This document shows positions 54,396 through 63,950 of a stretch of DNA of 64,000 nt, in pieces. Location of the stretch: the NCBI GenBank assembly GCA_002454045.1, contig DKID01000023.1, positions 45,287-109,286 of the forward strand, read 5' to 3'. Made by a program: the position numbers and the translations under genes. Position 1 is the first letter of the stretch; the number at the start of each line of letters is the position of its first letter. Under the pieces are notes generated by a model. The model was not told where the DNA came from. It was given only the letters and a program-made list of their open reading frames with translations, and searched no databases. The stretch comes from Nitrospina sp. UBA6727 (lineage in GTDB: Bacteria > Nitrospinota > Nitrospinia > Nitrospinales > VA-1).

Positions 54396-54819
54396 TCGCC
54401 GCGTTTTCGCGTAAACGCGGGGGGAATCGACGCGGAAGTCAACAATACGCTAAAAAATTAAACAGTTAAACCGCCTCTTCGTTTCAAAAAAATGGCAATA
54501 GTTGTATAACTATTTGATTTTAAGTGCATATTTCGTCAAAATTTCGTTTAACCGAATTTATTAAATCCATAATATTATTGACATGGGCGAGGGTGTCATG
54601 TTACATTTCTCCACATTCTTAGGGGTACTGAGCTTCTGTCCTTCGTTTGGGCATATTACTAAAAGGAATATTCTTGGTTGCCATCAAGGTTTCTTTTTGG
54701 AGGTTTGGTGCCCCTTTTTCTTTATAACATCACCGCGTCTTCATCGTGGAGTTGTGGAGACCTACGATTCGGTTTATAACTTTAACCGCCGTTGCAGGTT
54801 TAAGGCGGACGAAAATCCT
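54396..54819. other. AT-richer leader region upstream of dprA
   Basis: No convincing gene. Inverted repeat ATAGTT-GTAT-AACTAT at 54498-54513. TTGACA at 54578-54583 with a weak TACATT -10 (18-bp spacer). The dprA frame is open through much of this region (from 54583) but the peptide has no DprA features and is cysteine- and phenylalanine-rich, so it is treated as non-coding. A 200-nt leader is implied. Confidence 0.4.
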
Positions 54820-55935
54820 ATGGACAAAGAGACGCTGAAACATTGGCTGGCTTTGAATATGGTGGTCGGGGTCGGTCGAACATTGTTTCACCGTCTCGTG
54901 CAAAAGTTGGGTTCCCCGCGCGCGGTGTTCTCCGCGTCGAGAAACGATTTGCTGACCGTCCACGGTGTCGGCGACAAGACCGTGGACGAAATCAAACGTT
55001 TCGATGTTGACTCCATCGCGGAACGCGAATTGAGGTTGGCGGGTAACGAGGGGTTGCGGATTTTGACGCTCGAAAGTTCGGAATATCCGCCCTTGCTGAA
55101 ATCCATTTATGACCCGCCGCCAATTTTGTATATCCGCGGGAAGCCCTTAAACTCCATGGCTCTGCCTTTGGCGGTCGTGGGGACGCGCACTCCATCGCAG
55201 TATGGAAGGCTGGCGGCGGAAAGACTTTGCTTGAAACTGGCTTCCGCGGGATTTACTATCATCAGCGGCTTGGCCCGCGGAATTGACACGCTCGCCCACA
55301 AGTCCGCGCTTTCCGCCGGGGCGGACACCATCGCCGTTTTTGGTTGCGGATTGGGGCACACATATCCATCGGAAAATATTAACTTGCGAAAACAAATCGT
55401 CGAGCAAGGTGCGATTTTATCCGAGTTCCCCATTTTGATGCGGCCGGACCGGAATAATTTCCCCGCGAGAAACAGGGTGCTAAGCGGCTTGGCGTTGGGA
55501 ACGGTGGTTGTCGAAGCGGCGGAAAAAAGCGGCGCCTTGATCACCGCGAACTTCGCTCTGGAACAAGCGCGCGAGGTTTTCGCGGTCCCCGGAAATATCA
55601 CCTCCCCAAAAAGCAGGGGGACCAACAACCTGATCAAGGCGGGCGCAAAGTTGGTCGATGGTCCCGAATCCATCCTCGAAGAATTGTTGCCCGCGTTGGG
55701 TGAAAGCCTAAAGGCAAAAGTCAAAACCGAAGCACCCAAAGTCAAACTTAACAACGACGCGGAAAAAAATATCTTTTCGTTGTTATCCATGGAAAGCAGG
55801 CATATAGATCATCTGATTGAAACCAGCAATTTGTCCCCCGCGCAAGTTTCGTCCACGCTATTGCAACTGGAACTGCGGGGATTAGTTCGACAACTGAGCG
55901 GGAAAATGTATGTTACTGATTGTGGCGATGAATAG
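54820..55935 (+). CDS. dprA: DNA processing protein DprA/Smf
   Basis: Loads RecA on incoming single-stranded DNA during natural transformation. The N-terminal helix-hairpin-helix/SAM-like part (NDLLTVHGVGDKTVDEIKRF) leads into the Rossmann-like core: YPPLLKSIYDPPPILYIRG, AVVGTRTPSQYGRLAAERL, TIISGLARGIDTLAHKSAL, FGCGLGHTYPSENINLRKQI, LSEFPI and NFPARNRVLSGLALGTVVVEAAEKSGALITANFALEQ. The C-terminal winged-helix-like end (HIDHLIETSNLSPAQVSSTLLQLELRGLVRQL) is present. 371 aa from ATG 54820. topA follows after 15 bp, the common dprA-topA pair. Confidence 0.95.
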   Translation: MDKETLKHWLALNMVVGVGRTLFHRLVQKLGSPRAVFSASRNDLLTVHGVGDKTVDEIKRFDVDSIAERELRLAGNEGLRILTLESSEYPPLLKSIYDPPPILYIRGKPLNSMALPLAVVGTRTPSQYGRLAAERLCLKLASAGFTIISGLARGIDTLAHKSALSAGADTIAVFGCGLGHTYPSENINLRKQIVEQGAILSEFPILMRPDRNNFPARNRVLSGLALGTVVVEAAEKSGALITANFALEQAREVFAVPGNITSPKSRGTNNLIKAGAKLVDGPESILEELLPALGESLKAKVKTEAPKVKLNNDAEKNIFSLLSMESRHIDHLIETSNLSPAQVSSTLLQLELRGLVRQLSGKMYVTDCGDE

Positions 55936-55950
55936 GAATGGCGAGGAAAT

Positions 55951-58215
55951 ATGACGAAATCATTATTGATCGTTGAGTCTCCGACCAAAGTCAAAACGCT
56001 GAAGAAAATTGTCGGCAAGGATTTTACTGTCAAAGCCTCGGTGGGGCACATCAAGGATTTGCCGAAGTCGAGGCTCGGCGTTGATGTTGATAATGATTTC
56101 GCCCCGGAGTACATCACCAGCCGCGGGAAAGGAAAAATTCTCCAAGAATTGAGAAACGCCGCCAAGAAAGTCGACAAGATTTATCTTGCCCCAGACCCCG
56201 ACCGCGAAGGCGAGGCCATCGCCTACCATATCGGCAACGAGGTGGCGGGGGTTACCAAGAGTAAAATTTACCGCGTGCTCTTCAACGAGATTACCAAGCA
56301 GGCGGTTTTGGAAGCCGTGAATAATCCCACCGAACTCAATCCCAATCGTGTCGATGCGCAACAGGCGCGGCGAATTTTAGACCGACTGGTGGGATATAAA
56401 ATCAGTCCCCTCCTATGGAAAAAAGTTCGCCGTGGGTTGAGTGCTGGGCGCGTGCAATCGGTTGCGTTGCGGATCGTTTGCGAACGGGAACGCGCGATTC
56501 AAAGTTTTCAGCCGCGAGAATATTGGTCTATCACGTTGACGCTGGAGGGAAGCCGGCAACCGCAGTTCCAAGCGCAGTTGTTCAAGATTGACGACAAGAA
56601 AGCCGAGGTCGCCGACAAAGCCGCGGCCGACCAGATTCTCAAAAATTTGAAAGGGGCCAAGCCCGTCCTCACAGATATTGTCAAGAAAGAAAAAAAAAGG
56701 AATCCGACCGCCCCGTTCATCACCAGCACTCTGCAACAAGAAGCGTCCAAAAAACTTTATTTCTCGCCCAAAAAAACTATGACGCTCGCGCAACGATTGT
56801 ATGAGGGAATCGCGTTGGGCAAAAAGGGAACGGTGGGTCTCATCACGTATATGCGCACCGACGCGGTGCGGTTGTCGGAGCATGCCATCGGGGAAGTCCG
56901 CGCGTTCATTCCCGAAAAATACGGCGCGAAATATCTACCCGCAAAACCCAACGTGTACAAAAGTAAGAAGTCGGCGCAAGAAGCGCACGAGGCAATTCGT
57001 CCCACCGATGTACGCTTGCAGCCGAATGCAATCAAAGCGTATCTGGAAAAAGATTTGCTCCGACTTTACCAATTAATCTGGTCGCGTTTTGTCTCTTGCC
57101 AGATGGTCCCGGCGGTTTTTGATACCATGCAGTTTGACATCCGCTCCGGAAATTATTTGTTTCGCAGCAACGGGTCGATATTAAAATTTGATGGCTTCAT
57201 GAAAGTCTATGTCGAAACGCAGGAGGATGAAAATAATGCCGCGGCGAAAACGGGGAGCAAGGGGGACGACCGCCTGCTGCCTCCGTTGGAAAAAGGCGAA
57301 GCGTTGAAAATTCACAAAGCACTTCCCGAACAACATTTCACTCAGCCCCCGGCGCGTTTTTCCGAAGCGGCGCTGGTCAAGGAGTTGGAAGACAAAGGCA
57401 TCGGCCGACCCAGTACTTACGCGGCGATCATCAGCGTGATAAAAGACCGCGACTATATCCAAAGTTTAGAGCGCCGCCTGCATCCATCGGAGCTTGGGTT
57501 TTTGATCAACGACTTGTTGGTGGAAAACTTTCCCGACATCGTGAGCACGGAATTTACCGCAAAAATGGAGGATCAACTGGATGACATTGAAAAAGGAAAA
57601 CTCGGGTGGGTTGAAGCGTTGCGCTCTTTTTACACTCCATTCAAAGCAGATTTGGAAAAAGCGGAGAGCAAGATGAAAGACATCAAAAGCGAAGCGGAAG
57701 AAACCGATGAAGTCTGCGAAAAATGTAACCAGCCCATGGTTATTAAATGGGGACGTTTTGGAAAATTCATGGCGTGTTCGGGTTATCCCGATTGTAAAAA
57801 CACGCGGGACCTCGGCGAAGAAGGAGATTCAAGTGACGCGGCGAAGTCCGATGAAGTGGAAGGCGATTGCGATTTGTGCGGCGCGGAATTGGTTATGAAG
57901 AGAGGACGCTTCGGAAAATTCATCTCCTGTTCCGATTATCCGAAATGCAAATTTACCAAACAAATCGGCACCGGCGTTGCTTGTCCTGAAAAATCCTGCG
58001 AGGGAGAAATTGCTGCGCGGCGGTCCAAAAAAGGAAGAACTTTTTATGGTTGCACGAAATATCCCGACTGCAAATTTGTGTTATGGGACAAGCCGATTGC
58101 GGAAGCCTGCCCGCAGTGTAAAAATCCATTCTTGGTTGAGAAGTGGAAAAAAAACGAAGACCCTTCCATGGTTTGCCCCAGTTGCGGATTCAAGAAAACC
58201 AACACCGCGGCTTGA
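55951..58215 (+). CDS. topA: DNA topoisomerase I
   Basis: Type IA topoisomerase relaxing negative supercoils. N-terminal Toprim (LIVESPTKVKTLKKIVG, LAPDPDREGEAIAYHI), and the active-site tyrosine Y300 in GLITYMRTDAVRLSEHAI. Four C-terminal zinc-ribbon units follow: CEKCNQP...CSGYPDC, CDLCGAE...CSDYPKC, CPEKSCEG...CTKYPDC and CPQCKNP...CPSC. 754 aa. Co-directional with dprA and convergent with parE. Confidence 0.97.
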   Translation: MTKSLLIVESPTKVKTLKKIVGKDFTVKASVGHIKDLPKSRLGVDVDNDFAPEYITSRGKGKILQELRNAAKKVDKIYLAPDPDREGEAIAYHIGNEVAGVTKSKIYRVLFNEITKQAVLEAVNNPTELNPNRVDAQQARRILDRLVGYKISPLLWKKVRRGLSAGRVQSVALRIVCERERAIQSFQPREYWSITLTLEGSRQPQFQAQLFKIDDKKAEVADKAAADQILKNLKGAKPVLTDIVKKEKKRNPTAPFITSTLQQEASKKLYFSPKKTMTLAQRLYEGIALGKKGTVGLITYMRTDAVRLSEHAIGEVRAFIPEKYGAKYLPAKPNVYKSKKSAQEAHEAIRPTDVRLQPNAIKAYLEKDLLRLYQLIWSRFVSCQMVPAVFDTMQFDIRSGNYLFRSNGSILKFDGFMKVYVETQEDENNAAAKTGSKGDDRLLPPLEKGEALKIHKALPEQHFTQPPARFSEAALVKELEDKGIGRPSTYAAIISVIKDRDYIQSLERRLHPSELGFLINDLLVENFPDIVSTEFTAKMEDQLDDIEKGKLGWVEALRSFYTPFKADLEKAESKMKDIKSEAEETDEVCEKCNQPMVIKWGRFGKFMACSGYPDCKNTRDLGEEGDSSDAAKSDEVEGDCDLCGAELVMKRGRFGKFISCSDYPKCKFTKQIGTGVACPEKSCEGEIAARRSKKGRTFYGCTKYPDCKFVLWDKPIAEACPQCKNPFLVEKWKKNEDPSMVCPSCGFKKTNTAA

Positions 58216-58276
58216 CCGGTTTCGCCCGCGGAATTTTTTTACCGACGGTGCGCGAGATTTTTTAACGGCGGCGCGA

Positions 58277-60166
58277 CTACACGTCCAAGTCCTGAACGAA
58301 CACCGCTTTTTCTTTTATAAATTGAAAACGTGATTCCGCGTTTTTCCCCATCAACCGGGCGACGGTTTTGTCGCCTTGCTCGGCGGAGCTTACCGTCACC
58401 CGAATCAATGAGCGGGATTTTTTGCTCATGGTGGTTTCCTTCAAATCCGCGGCGGGCATTTCTCCCAATCCTTTGAAGCGGCCTATCTCGTGCGCGCTGC
58501 CGTTTAGTCCTTCGACAATCCTATCTTTCTCTCCGTCGGTCAACGCGTAAAATATTTTTTTGCCCGCGTCAATGCGATACAAAGGAGGTTGCGCGATGAA
58601 CAGGTGACCTTTGTCGATAATTTCTGGAAGGCAGCGATAGAAAAAGGTGAGGAGCAAAGTACAAATATGCGCTCCGTCAACATCCGCGTCGGTCATGATG
58701 ATAATTTTTCCGTACCGCAGTTTGCCGTAATCAAACTTGTTGCCGATGCCGGTTCCGCAGGCTGAGATGAGATTTTGAATTTCGGCGTTGGCTAAAGTTT
58801 TCGTCATGGTCGCGGTTTCCACGTTGAGGATTTTTCCGCGGATGGGGAGGATCGCCTGGGTTTTTCGGTCCCGTGCCTGCTTGCTGGAACCGCCGGCGGA
58901 GTCGCCCTCGCAGATGAAGAGTTCCGCTTCGTCCTTATCCGTTGTGGCGCAGTCGGCAAGTTTCCCCGGCAGGTTGAGTCGGTGCGAGACATTGGTTTTT
59001 CGTTGCACCGCTTCCTTCGCTTGCCGCGAAGCGATGCGGGCTTGGGCGGAAAGGATGACGCGGTCGGCGAGGGCGTTCCCCAAAGTTTGGTTTTCATTCA
59101 GATAATGTTCGAGCGTATGTTTGACCACCGCTTCCACTTGCGATGTAATCTCCGAATTTAGTCGCCCCTTGGTTTGCCCTTGGAACTCAACCTCCCCCTG
59201 AACATAAATGTTGATGATGGCGAGCAGCCCCTCGCGAACGTCGTCGCCGGTAATTCCGGTTATGTCTTTCGGGAGCAGTTTGCGCCTGTCTATATGCGCC
59301 CGAACGGCTTTGGTGATGCCGTTGCGGAATCCAGTTTCGTGAGTGCCGCCGTCGATGGTGCGGATGGAATTGGCGAAGGAAAGAATCTGCGTGTCGGTAT
59401 TTTCCGTCCAGAGAAACACGGCTTCCAACCGCAAAGATTTGTCTTCTTTTTCCACATAAAACGGTTCGTCCATCAAAGTGGTTTTCTGCCCGACGATCTT
59501 TTTGATGTAGTCTCGAATCCCGCCGGGATAATGAAAAATGTGTTTATTTTTATTTTCGTTGACGATTATTTTGAGGCCCCTGTTGAGGAAAGATTTAGAT
59601 TCCGCCTGCTCCAAAATAAGTTTGGGATTGAATTCCGTCTTGGGAAAAATTTCCCCGTCGGGCTTGAAGTAAACCGTGGTGCCGCGAATTCGGCTGGACT
59701 TTCCTTGCTTAAGTTTCGAAGTGGGCTTGCCGCGTGAGTAAGTTTGTGTCCATTCGAATCCGTCGCGCCGAGAAGTTGCGACAAGTTTTTCGGACAGGGC
59801 GCACACCACGGCCATCCCGACACCGTGCAGGCCGCCGGATATTTTATAGTTGTCTTGGCTAAACTTTCCGCCGGAGTGCAGGGTGGTGAACAAAATTTCC
59901 ATCGCGCTCTGCTTGGTGTTGCGATAAGGGTCGACGGGAATTCCGCGGCCATTGTCCTTGACAGTGACGCCGTGGTTTTTATCCAAAGTTATTTCGATGA
60001 CGTTGCAATGTCCGTTGAGGGCTTCGTCCACGCCGTTGTCTAGAATTTCCCAAAGCAAATGATGCAGCCCCGTGGAAGACGTGGAGCCGATGTACATTCC
60101 CGGACGTTTGCGCACCGGGTCAAGACCTTCCAGCACTTGAATATCTTTGGAACTATATTTCGACAT
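58277..60166 (-). CDS. parE: DNA topoisomerase IV subunit B (ParE)
   Basis: ATPase subunit of a type II topoisomerase. GHKL ATPase: WEILDNGVDEALNGHC, DNGRGIPVD, SGGLHGVGMAVVCALSE. Toprim: ELFICEGDSAGGSSKQARDR and MTDADVDGAHICTLLLTFFYR. C-terminal RFKGLGEMPAADLKETTM. 629 aa. Called ParE rather than GyrB because of the adjacent parC and the length; an ancestral gyrB-like function cannot be excluded. Its start follows the parC stop by 5 nt. Confidence 0.93.
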   Translation of the reverse strand: MSKYSSKDIQVLEGLDPVRKRPGMYIGSTSSTGLHHLLWEILDNGVDEALNGHCNVIEITLDKNHGVTVKDNGRGIPVDPYRNTKQSAMEILFTTLHSGGKFSQDNYKISGGLHGVGMAVVCALSEKLVATSRRDGFEWTQTYSRGKPTSKLKQGKSSRIRGTTVYFKPDGEIFPKTEFNPKLILEQAESKSFLNRGLKIIVNENKNKHIFHYPGGIRDYIKKIVGQKTTLMDEPFYVEKEDKSLRLEAVFLWTENTDTQILSFANSIRTIDGGTHETGFRNGITKAVRAHIDRRKLLPKDITGITGDDVREGLLAIINIYVQGEVEFQGQTKGRLNSEITSQVEAVVKHTLEHYLNENQTLGNALADRVILSAQARIASRQAKEAVQRKTNVSHRLNLPGKLADCATTDKDEAELFICEGDSAGGSSKQARDRKTQAILPIRGKILNVETATMTKTLANAEIQNLISACGTGIGNKFDYGKLRYGKIIIMTDADVDGAHICTLLLTFFYRCLPEIIDKGHLFIAQPPLYRIDAGKKIFYALTDGEKDRIVEGLNGSAHEIGRFKGLGEMPAADLKETTMSKKSRSLIRVTVSSAEQGDKTVARLMGKNAESRFQFIKEKAVFVQDLDV

Positions 60167-60171
60167 GACGA

Positions 60172-62451
60172 TTATTTTATTTTGACGATGGCTTTGCGTT
60201 TGGAAATGATGACGCCCTGCCCGCCGCGGTTGCAGAGGCGGACGCTCTTCACGGTGATTTGCTTGTCGTTCCCGGAGTCGAACACCACGGTGATTTTATC
60301 TTTCAGGCTCACGAACTTAAATCCAACCACGGCGCTTCCCCCCGGTTTCATCAGCGTGACGCCTTTGCCCGGTCCCGCCAGTTGGGTGATTTGTTCCGTG
60401 GCGATGACTACCGCTTTCCCTTTTTCCGTGGCGAGAAAAACATGGCTGTGCGTTACCGCGGCGAAACCGATCATGCGGTCGTCATTTTTTAGATTCATGA
60501 TTTTTCTGCCCGACCGCGTGGTCTCGGTCAGATTGGATAACGGAAAGCGGAAACCAAATCCGTCGGCGCTGACGACCATGAACTCCGCGTTGCTTCCGCC
60601 CGACTTTTTATTTTTGAGAAAACTCATCGCGGCTTGGGGTTCCGATTGCGTCGCGGCGTTTAAGTCGTCGTCCGGCGCGGGCAACGCGAGCATCCCGATC
60701 ACCTTTTCCCCGTCGCCAAACTTGAACAAACTTTGCACGGGTTCGCCGAATCCGCTTCTCGTATACGGCAGGTTGTAAACCTTGGATACATAGACGATGC
60801 CGAACGAGGTGAACAGCGCGATTAAATTCCGCGTGCTGGTTTGAAGGATGCCGAGCAGTTGATCGTTCTCCTTAAACTTAAGCCCGCGCGGGTCGCCCGA
60901 GTTTTTTAGTTTACGCATCCACCCGTTCTGACTGAGGATGATGCGCACCTCTTCGTGCTCGATAAAATCTTCCGCGTTATACTCGACGCCCTCGGCGCTT
61001 TTTATCTGAGTGCGGCGTTTGTCCGAATGTTTGTTCTTGATTTCCTCGAGTTCGTCCCGCACCGTCGTCCAAATTTTTTTGGGCGACGCGAGAGTGGCGC
61101 GGATTTTTTTCTGCGCCTGCAACTTTTCTTTTTGCTCTCGCAAAATCTTTTCCATTTCCATGGCGACCAATCGATAGAGCGGGATTTCCAGGATCGCGCC
61201 GGTTTGCTCGTCGTCAAGTTTGAAATGTTTTTGTAGTTTTTCGTGCGCTTCTTGGCGGGATTTCGAAGACCGTATCTGCTGCAAGGCTTTGTCCAAATCG
61301 CCGAACAGCACCGCGAATCCGGTGAGAAAATGCAGACGTTTTTCCAGCAGGACGCGTTCATAATTTAGCCGTCGCGTGACCACCTGTTTGCGAAACTCCA
61401 GAAAGTATCGGCAGATTTCCAGCAGCGACAGGCGGTCGGGTTCCCCGTTTGGTTTGAGGCAGTTGAAGTTGAGTTGAAAATTATTTTCCAAATCCGTGTG
61501 TTTGAAAAGATAACTCATCAGTTTTTCTTCGTCGGCGGTGCTTTTAAATTCTAGGACGACGCGAATTCTTTCGTCGCTTTCGTCGCGCACATCCGTCAAG
61601 GGAGGAAGCTTTTTGGCGATGATGATTTCGGCGATCTTTTCTATCAACCGAGATTTGTTGACGCTGTAAGGAATCTCCGTGAGAATGATTTGCTTTTTGC
61701 CGCGGGGCAGGGATTCTACATTCCACCGTCCGCGGATTTTCACCGCGCCGCTACCGGACTCATAAGCCTCCTGCAACTCCCGTTTGTCGTTGAGAATAAT
61801 TCCCGCGGTGGGGAAATCGGGACCCTTGATATGTTTCATCAGATGAGCCACCGTCTGCTTCGGCGCGTCAATCAACGCGATTAAGGCGGACATAACTTCT
61901 TTCAGATTGTGGCTGGGGAAGGAGCACGCCATCCCCACCGCGATGCCGGACGAGCCGTTGACCAGCAAGTTGGGAATGCGCGACGGCAGCACCGTCGGCT
62001 CCTTCAATGTGTTGTCGTAGTTGGCGCGAAAGTTGACGGTGTCTTTCTTGAGGTCGCTGAGCAAATACGAAGTGATCGGCGTCAAGCGACCTTCCGTGTA
62101 TCGGTAGGCGGCGGGGGAATCTCCGTCCAGCGAGCCAAAATTTCCCTTCCCGTCAACGAGGGGATAACGCATGGAAAAATCTTGCGCCATCCGCACCATG
62201 GATTCGTAGGTGGACGTGTCGCCGTGCGGATGATATTTGCCGAGCACCTCGCCGATGATCTTCGCGGATTTGACATGTTTGCTCGCGGCGTTCATCCCCA
62301 TATTTTCCATGGCGAAAAGTATCCTGCGGTGTATCGGTTTCAAGCCATCGCGCACATCGGGAAGCGACCGCGAGACGATGGTCGAAAGCGCGTAGGTCAG
62401 AAACCTTTTTTCAAGTTCGTCCTGCAAGTCGGAATTTTTTTCCTGTCCCAT
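60172..62451 (-). CDS. parC: DNA topoisomerase IV subunit A (ParC)
   Basis: Breakage-reunion subunit that decatenates daughter chromosomes. Catalytic tyrosine Y118 (AAYRYTE), RSLPDVRDGLKPIHRRILFAM, and the quinolone-interaction loop HPHGDTSTYESMVRMAQDF with T79 and E83 at the positions of E. coli ParC S80 and E84. The C-terminal beta-pinwheel is represented by repeated blade segments (VVSADGFGFRFPLSNLTETTRSGRKIMNL, FLATEKGKAVVIATEQI). 759 aa. Operon parC-parE on the minus strand; divergent from the Mrp gene. Confidence 0.93.
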   Translation of the reverse strand: MGQEKNSDLQDELEKRFLTYALSTIVSRSLPDVRDGLKPIHRRILFAMENMGMNAASKHVKSAKIIGEVLGKYHPHGDTSTYESMVRMAQDFSMRYPLVDGKGNFGSLDGDSPAAYRYTEGRLTPITSYLLSDLKKDTVNFRANYDNTLKEPTVLPSRIPNLLVNGSSGIAVGMACSFPSHNLKEVMSALIALIDAPKQTVAHLMKHIKGPDFPTAGIILNDKRELQEAYESGSGAVKIRGRWNVESLPRGKKQIILTEIPYSVNKSRLIEKIAEIIIAKKLPPLTDVRDESDERIRVVLEFKSTADEEKLMSYLFKHTDLENNFQLNFNCLKPNGEPDRLSLLEICRYFLEFRKQVVTRRLNYERVLLEKRLHFLTGFAVLFGDLDKALQQIRSSKSRQEAHEKLQKHFKLDDEQTGAILEIPLYRLVAMEMEKILREQKEKLQAQKKIRATLASPKKIWTTVRDELEEIKNKHSDKRRTQIKSAEGVEYNAEDFIEHEEVRIILSQNGWMRKLKNSGDPRGLKFKENDQLLGILQTSTRNLIALFTSFGIVYVSKVYNLPYTRSGFGEPVQSLFKFGDGEKVIGMLALPAPDDDLNAATQSEPQAAMSFLKNKKSGGSNAEFMVVSADGFGFRFPLSNLTETTRSGRKIMNLKNDDRMIGFAAVTHSHVFLATEKGKAVVIATEQITQLAGPGKGVTLMKPGGSAVVGFKFVSLKDKITVVFDSGNDKQITVKSVRLCNRGGQGVIISKRKAIVKIK

Positions 62452-62524
62452 CGGGAAATCCCAATATATTGTAGGCTAAAATTATCCCTATACAATATGC
62501 AGAGTTATGACGCAAGCAAAATCA

Positions 62525-62590
62525 ATGGCTGACGACGGTGACGGCGTCGGCGGCGGTGCCATCGCGGCGACCGCGGCGGCGAGCAAGTTC
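62525..62590. repeat. GC-rich GACGGTGACGGCGTCGGCGG tract
   Basis: Between divergent parC and the Mrp gene (62452-62775). The gap also has a T-rich run with 7-nt units GTTTTTC/ATTTTTC at about 62738-62761 just before the Mrp ribosome-binding site. No gene is supported in the gap, although one frame is open upstream of the Mrp start. Confidence 0.6.
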
Positions 62591-62775
62591 GTCGCTGGGA
62601 CTTGAAACTTTCGCGCAGAGATGCCATCCTAATCTATCGGCGGCGGAAATTTTACAGGCTTTTCGTCGCCCCATTTCATCATCGCAATCACGGTACGAAA
62701 ATTCCGCGGTCACCAATCGCGCAATTTTTTGTTTCCCGTTTTTCATTTTTCGTTTTTCGTTGGAAGGAGCGAGTT

Positions 62776-63885
62776 ATGTCCGACCCTAAGTTGCAAGAAA
62801 AAATAATTGCCGCGCTGAAAACGGTGCAAGACCCAGACCTGCACAAAGACATCGTCAGTCTCGGGTTCGTCAAGAACATGAACATTGAAGGAGGGAGCGT
62901 CAAGTTTGATGTTGAGTTGACCACCCCCGCTTGTCCGGTGAAAGAACAATTGCGCGAGGAATGTGAAACGAAAGTCAAAGCCATCGACGGCGTCGAACAA
63001 GTCGCGGTGAACATGACCGCCGTCGTCCGCCCCACCGAACATTCGCAACCCGTTTTGCCCGGAGTAAAAAACATCGTCGCCGTGGCGAGCGGCAAGGGCG
63101 GCGTCGGGAAATCCACCGTCAGCACCAACCTCGCCGTCGCGTTGTCATTGACCGAAGCCCGCGTCGGCTTGATGGACGCCGACATCTACGGTCCCAGCAT
63201 CCCGCAGATGATGGGCATCCCCGTCTCCCCGCCGAAAGGCGGGCCCGAAAACAAATTTTTCCCGCACGAAAAATACGGATTGAAGGTAGTCTCCGCGGCG
63301 TTCCTCACCAAGCAGGGCCAACCGCTGATGCTACGCGGACCCATGCTCGGCGGCATCATCCAACAATTTTTGCAAAACGTCGAGTGGGGCGAACTGGATT
63401 ACCTGATCATCGACCTGCCGCCCGGCACCGGCGACGTGCAATTAACTTTGACCCAGAAGGCGCCCATTTCCGGCGCGGTGGTGGTGACCACTCCCCAAGA
63501 AATTAGCCTGATCGACGCGGACAAAGGCGTGAAAATGTTTCAGCAAGTCAAAGTCCCCCTGCTCGGCATCGTCGAGAACATGAGTTATTTTATCTGCGAC
63601 GGTTGCGACAAAAAGCACTACATCTTTAGTCGCGGCGGCGGAAAAACTTTGGCGGACAGATTCGGCATCCCGCTGCTCGGCGAAGTGCCCATCATCGAAA
63701 AAGTTGTAGAAGGCGGAGACGCCGGCGTGCCCGTCGTCATGGCGCATCCCGACTCCCCCGCCAGCAAAGCATACAAAGTTTTAGCGGGACAAGTCGCGGC
63801 GCAACTAAGCATCAACCAAGCCAACAGCAGCGAAAAAGTTTCCGCCGATTTTGAACTAGCCTGGAACACAGAGCGCTCAGATTAG
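62776..63885 (+). CDS. Mrp/ApbC-family iron-sulfur cluster carrier ATPase
   Basis: P-loop NTPase that binds and delivers [4Fe-4S] clusters to target enzymes. N-terminal MIP18/DUF59 domain (residues 1-85, IIAALKTVQDPDLHKDIVSLGFVKNM), then the deviant Walker A GKGGVGKS (106-113). Further motifs are GLMDADIYGPSIPQMMG, DYLIIDLPPGTGDVQL and the cluster-binding C274-D-G-C277. ATG 62776 follows AAGGAG; the upstream frame is not conserved. 369 aa. Its clients could include the complex I, Rieske, IspG and LipA proteins encoded in this window. Confidence 0.95.
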   Translation: MSDPKLQEKIIAALKTVQDPDLHKDIVSLGFVKNMNIEGGSVKFDVELTTPACPVKEQLREECETKVKAIDGVEQVAVNMTAVVRPTEHSQPVLPGVKNIVAVASGKGGVGKSTVSTNLAVALSLTEARVGLMDADIYGPSIPQMMGIPVSPPKGGPENKFFPHEKYGLKVVSAAFLTKQGQPLMLRGPMLGGIIQQFLQNVEWGELDYLIIDLPPGTGDVQLTLTQKAPISGAVVVTTPQEISLIDADKGVKMFQQVKVPLLGIVENMSYFICDGCDKKHYIFSRGGGKTLADRFGIPLLGEVPIIEKVVEGGDAGVPVVMAHPDSPASKAYKVLAGQVAAQLSINQANSSEKVSADFELAWNTERSD

Positions 63886-63950
63886 CACCATCACCGTCGT
63901 CGCCAACAGTGGCGCCGCCATCGCCGTATGTGGAGCGACTTCGCCGCGCG
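63886..63950. repeat. GC-rich CCATCACCGTCGTCGCC tract
   Basis: After the Mrp gene: ACCATCACCGTCGTCGCC and GCCGCCATCGCCG, another member of the dispersed tract family. The rest to the window end (63951-64000) shows no gene. Confidence 0.5.

Noticed and set aside
54583..54819. N-terminal extension of DprA
   Set aside because: The extra 79 residues lack DprA features and lie in an AT-rich leader; MDKETLKHWLALNMVVGVG from 54820 matches the family start.
55107..55790. 227-codon frame antisense to dprA
   Set aside because: Shadow of the dprA Rossmann region; no independent evidence.
60172..62451. Fluoroquinolone-resistance substitution in ParC
   Set aside because: T79 and E83 are plausible natural residues at these positions; without a susceptible relative they cannot be called mutations.
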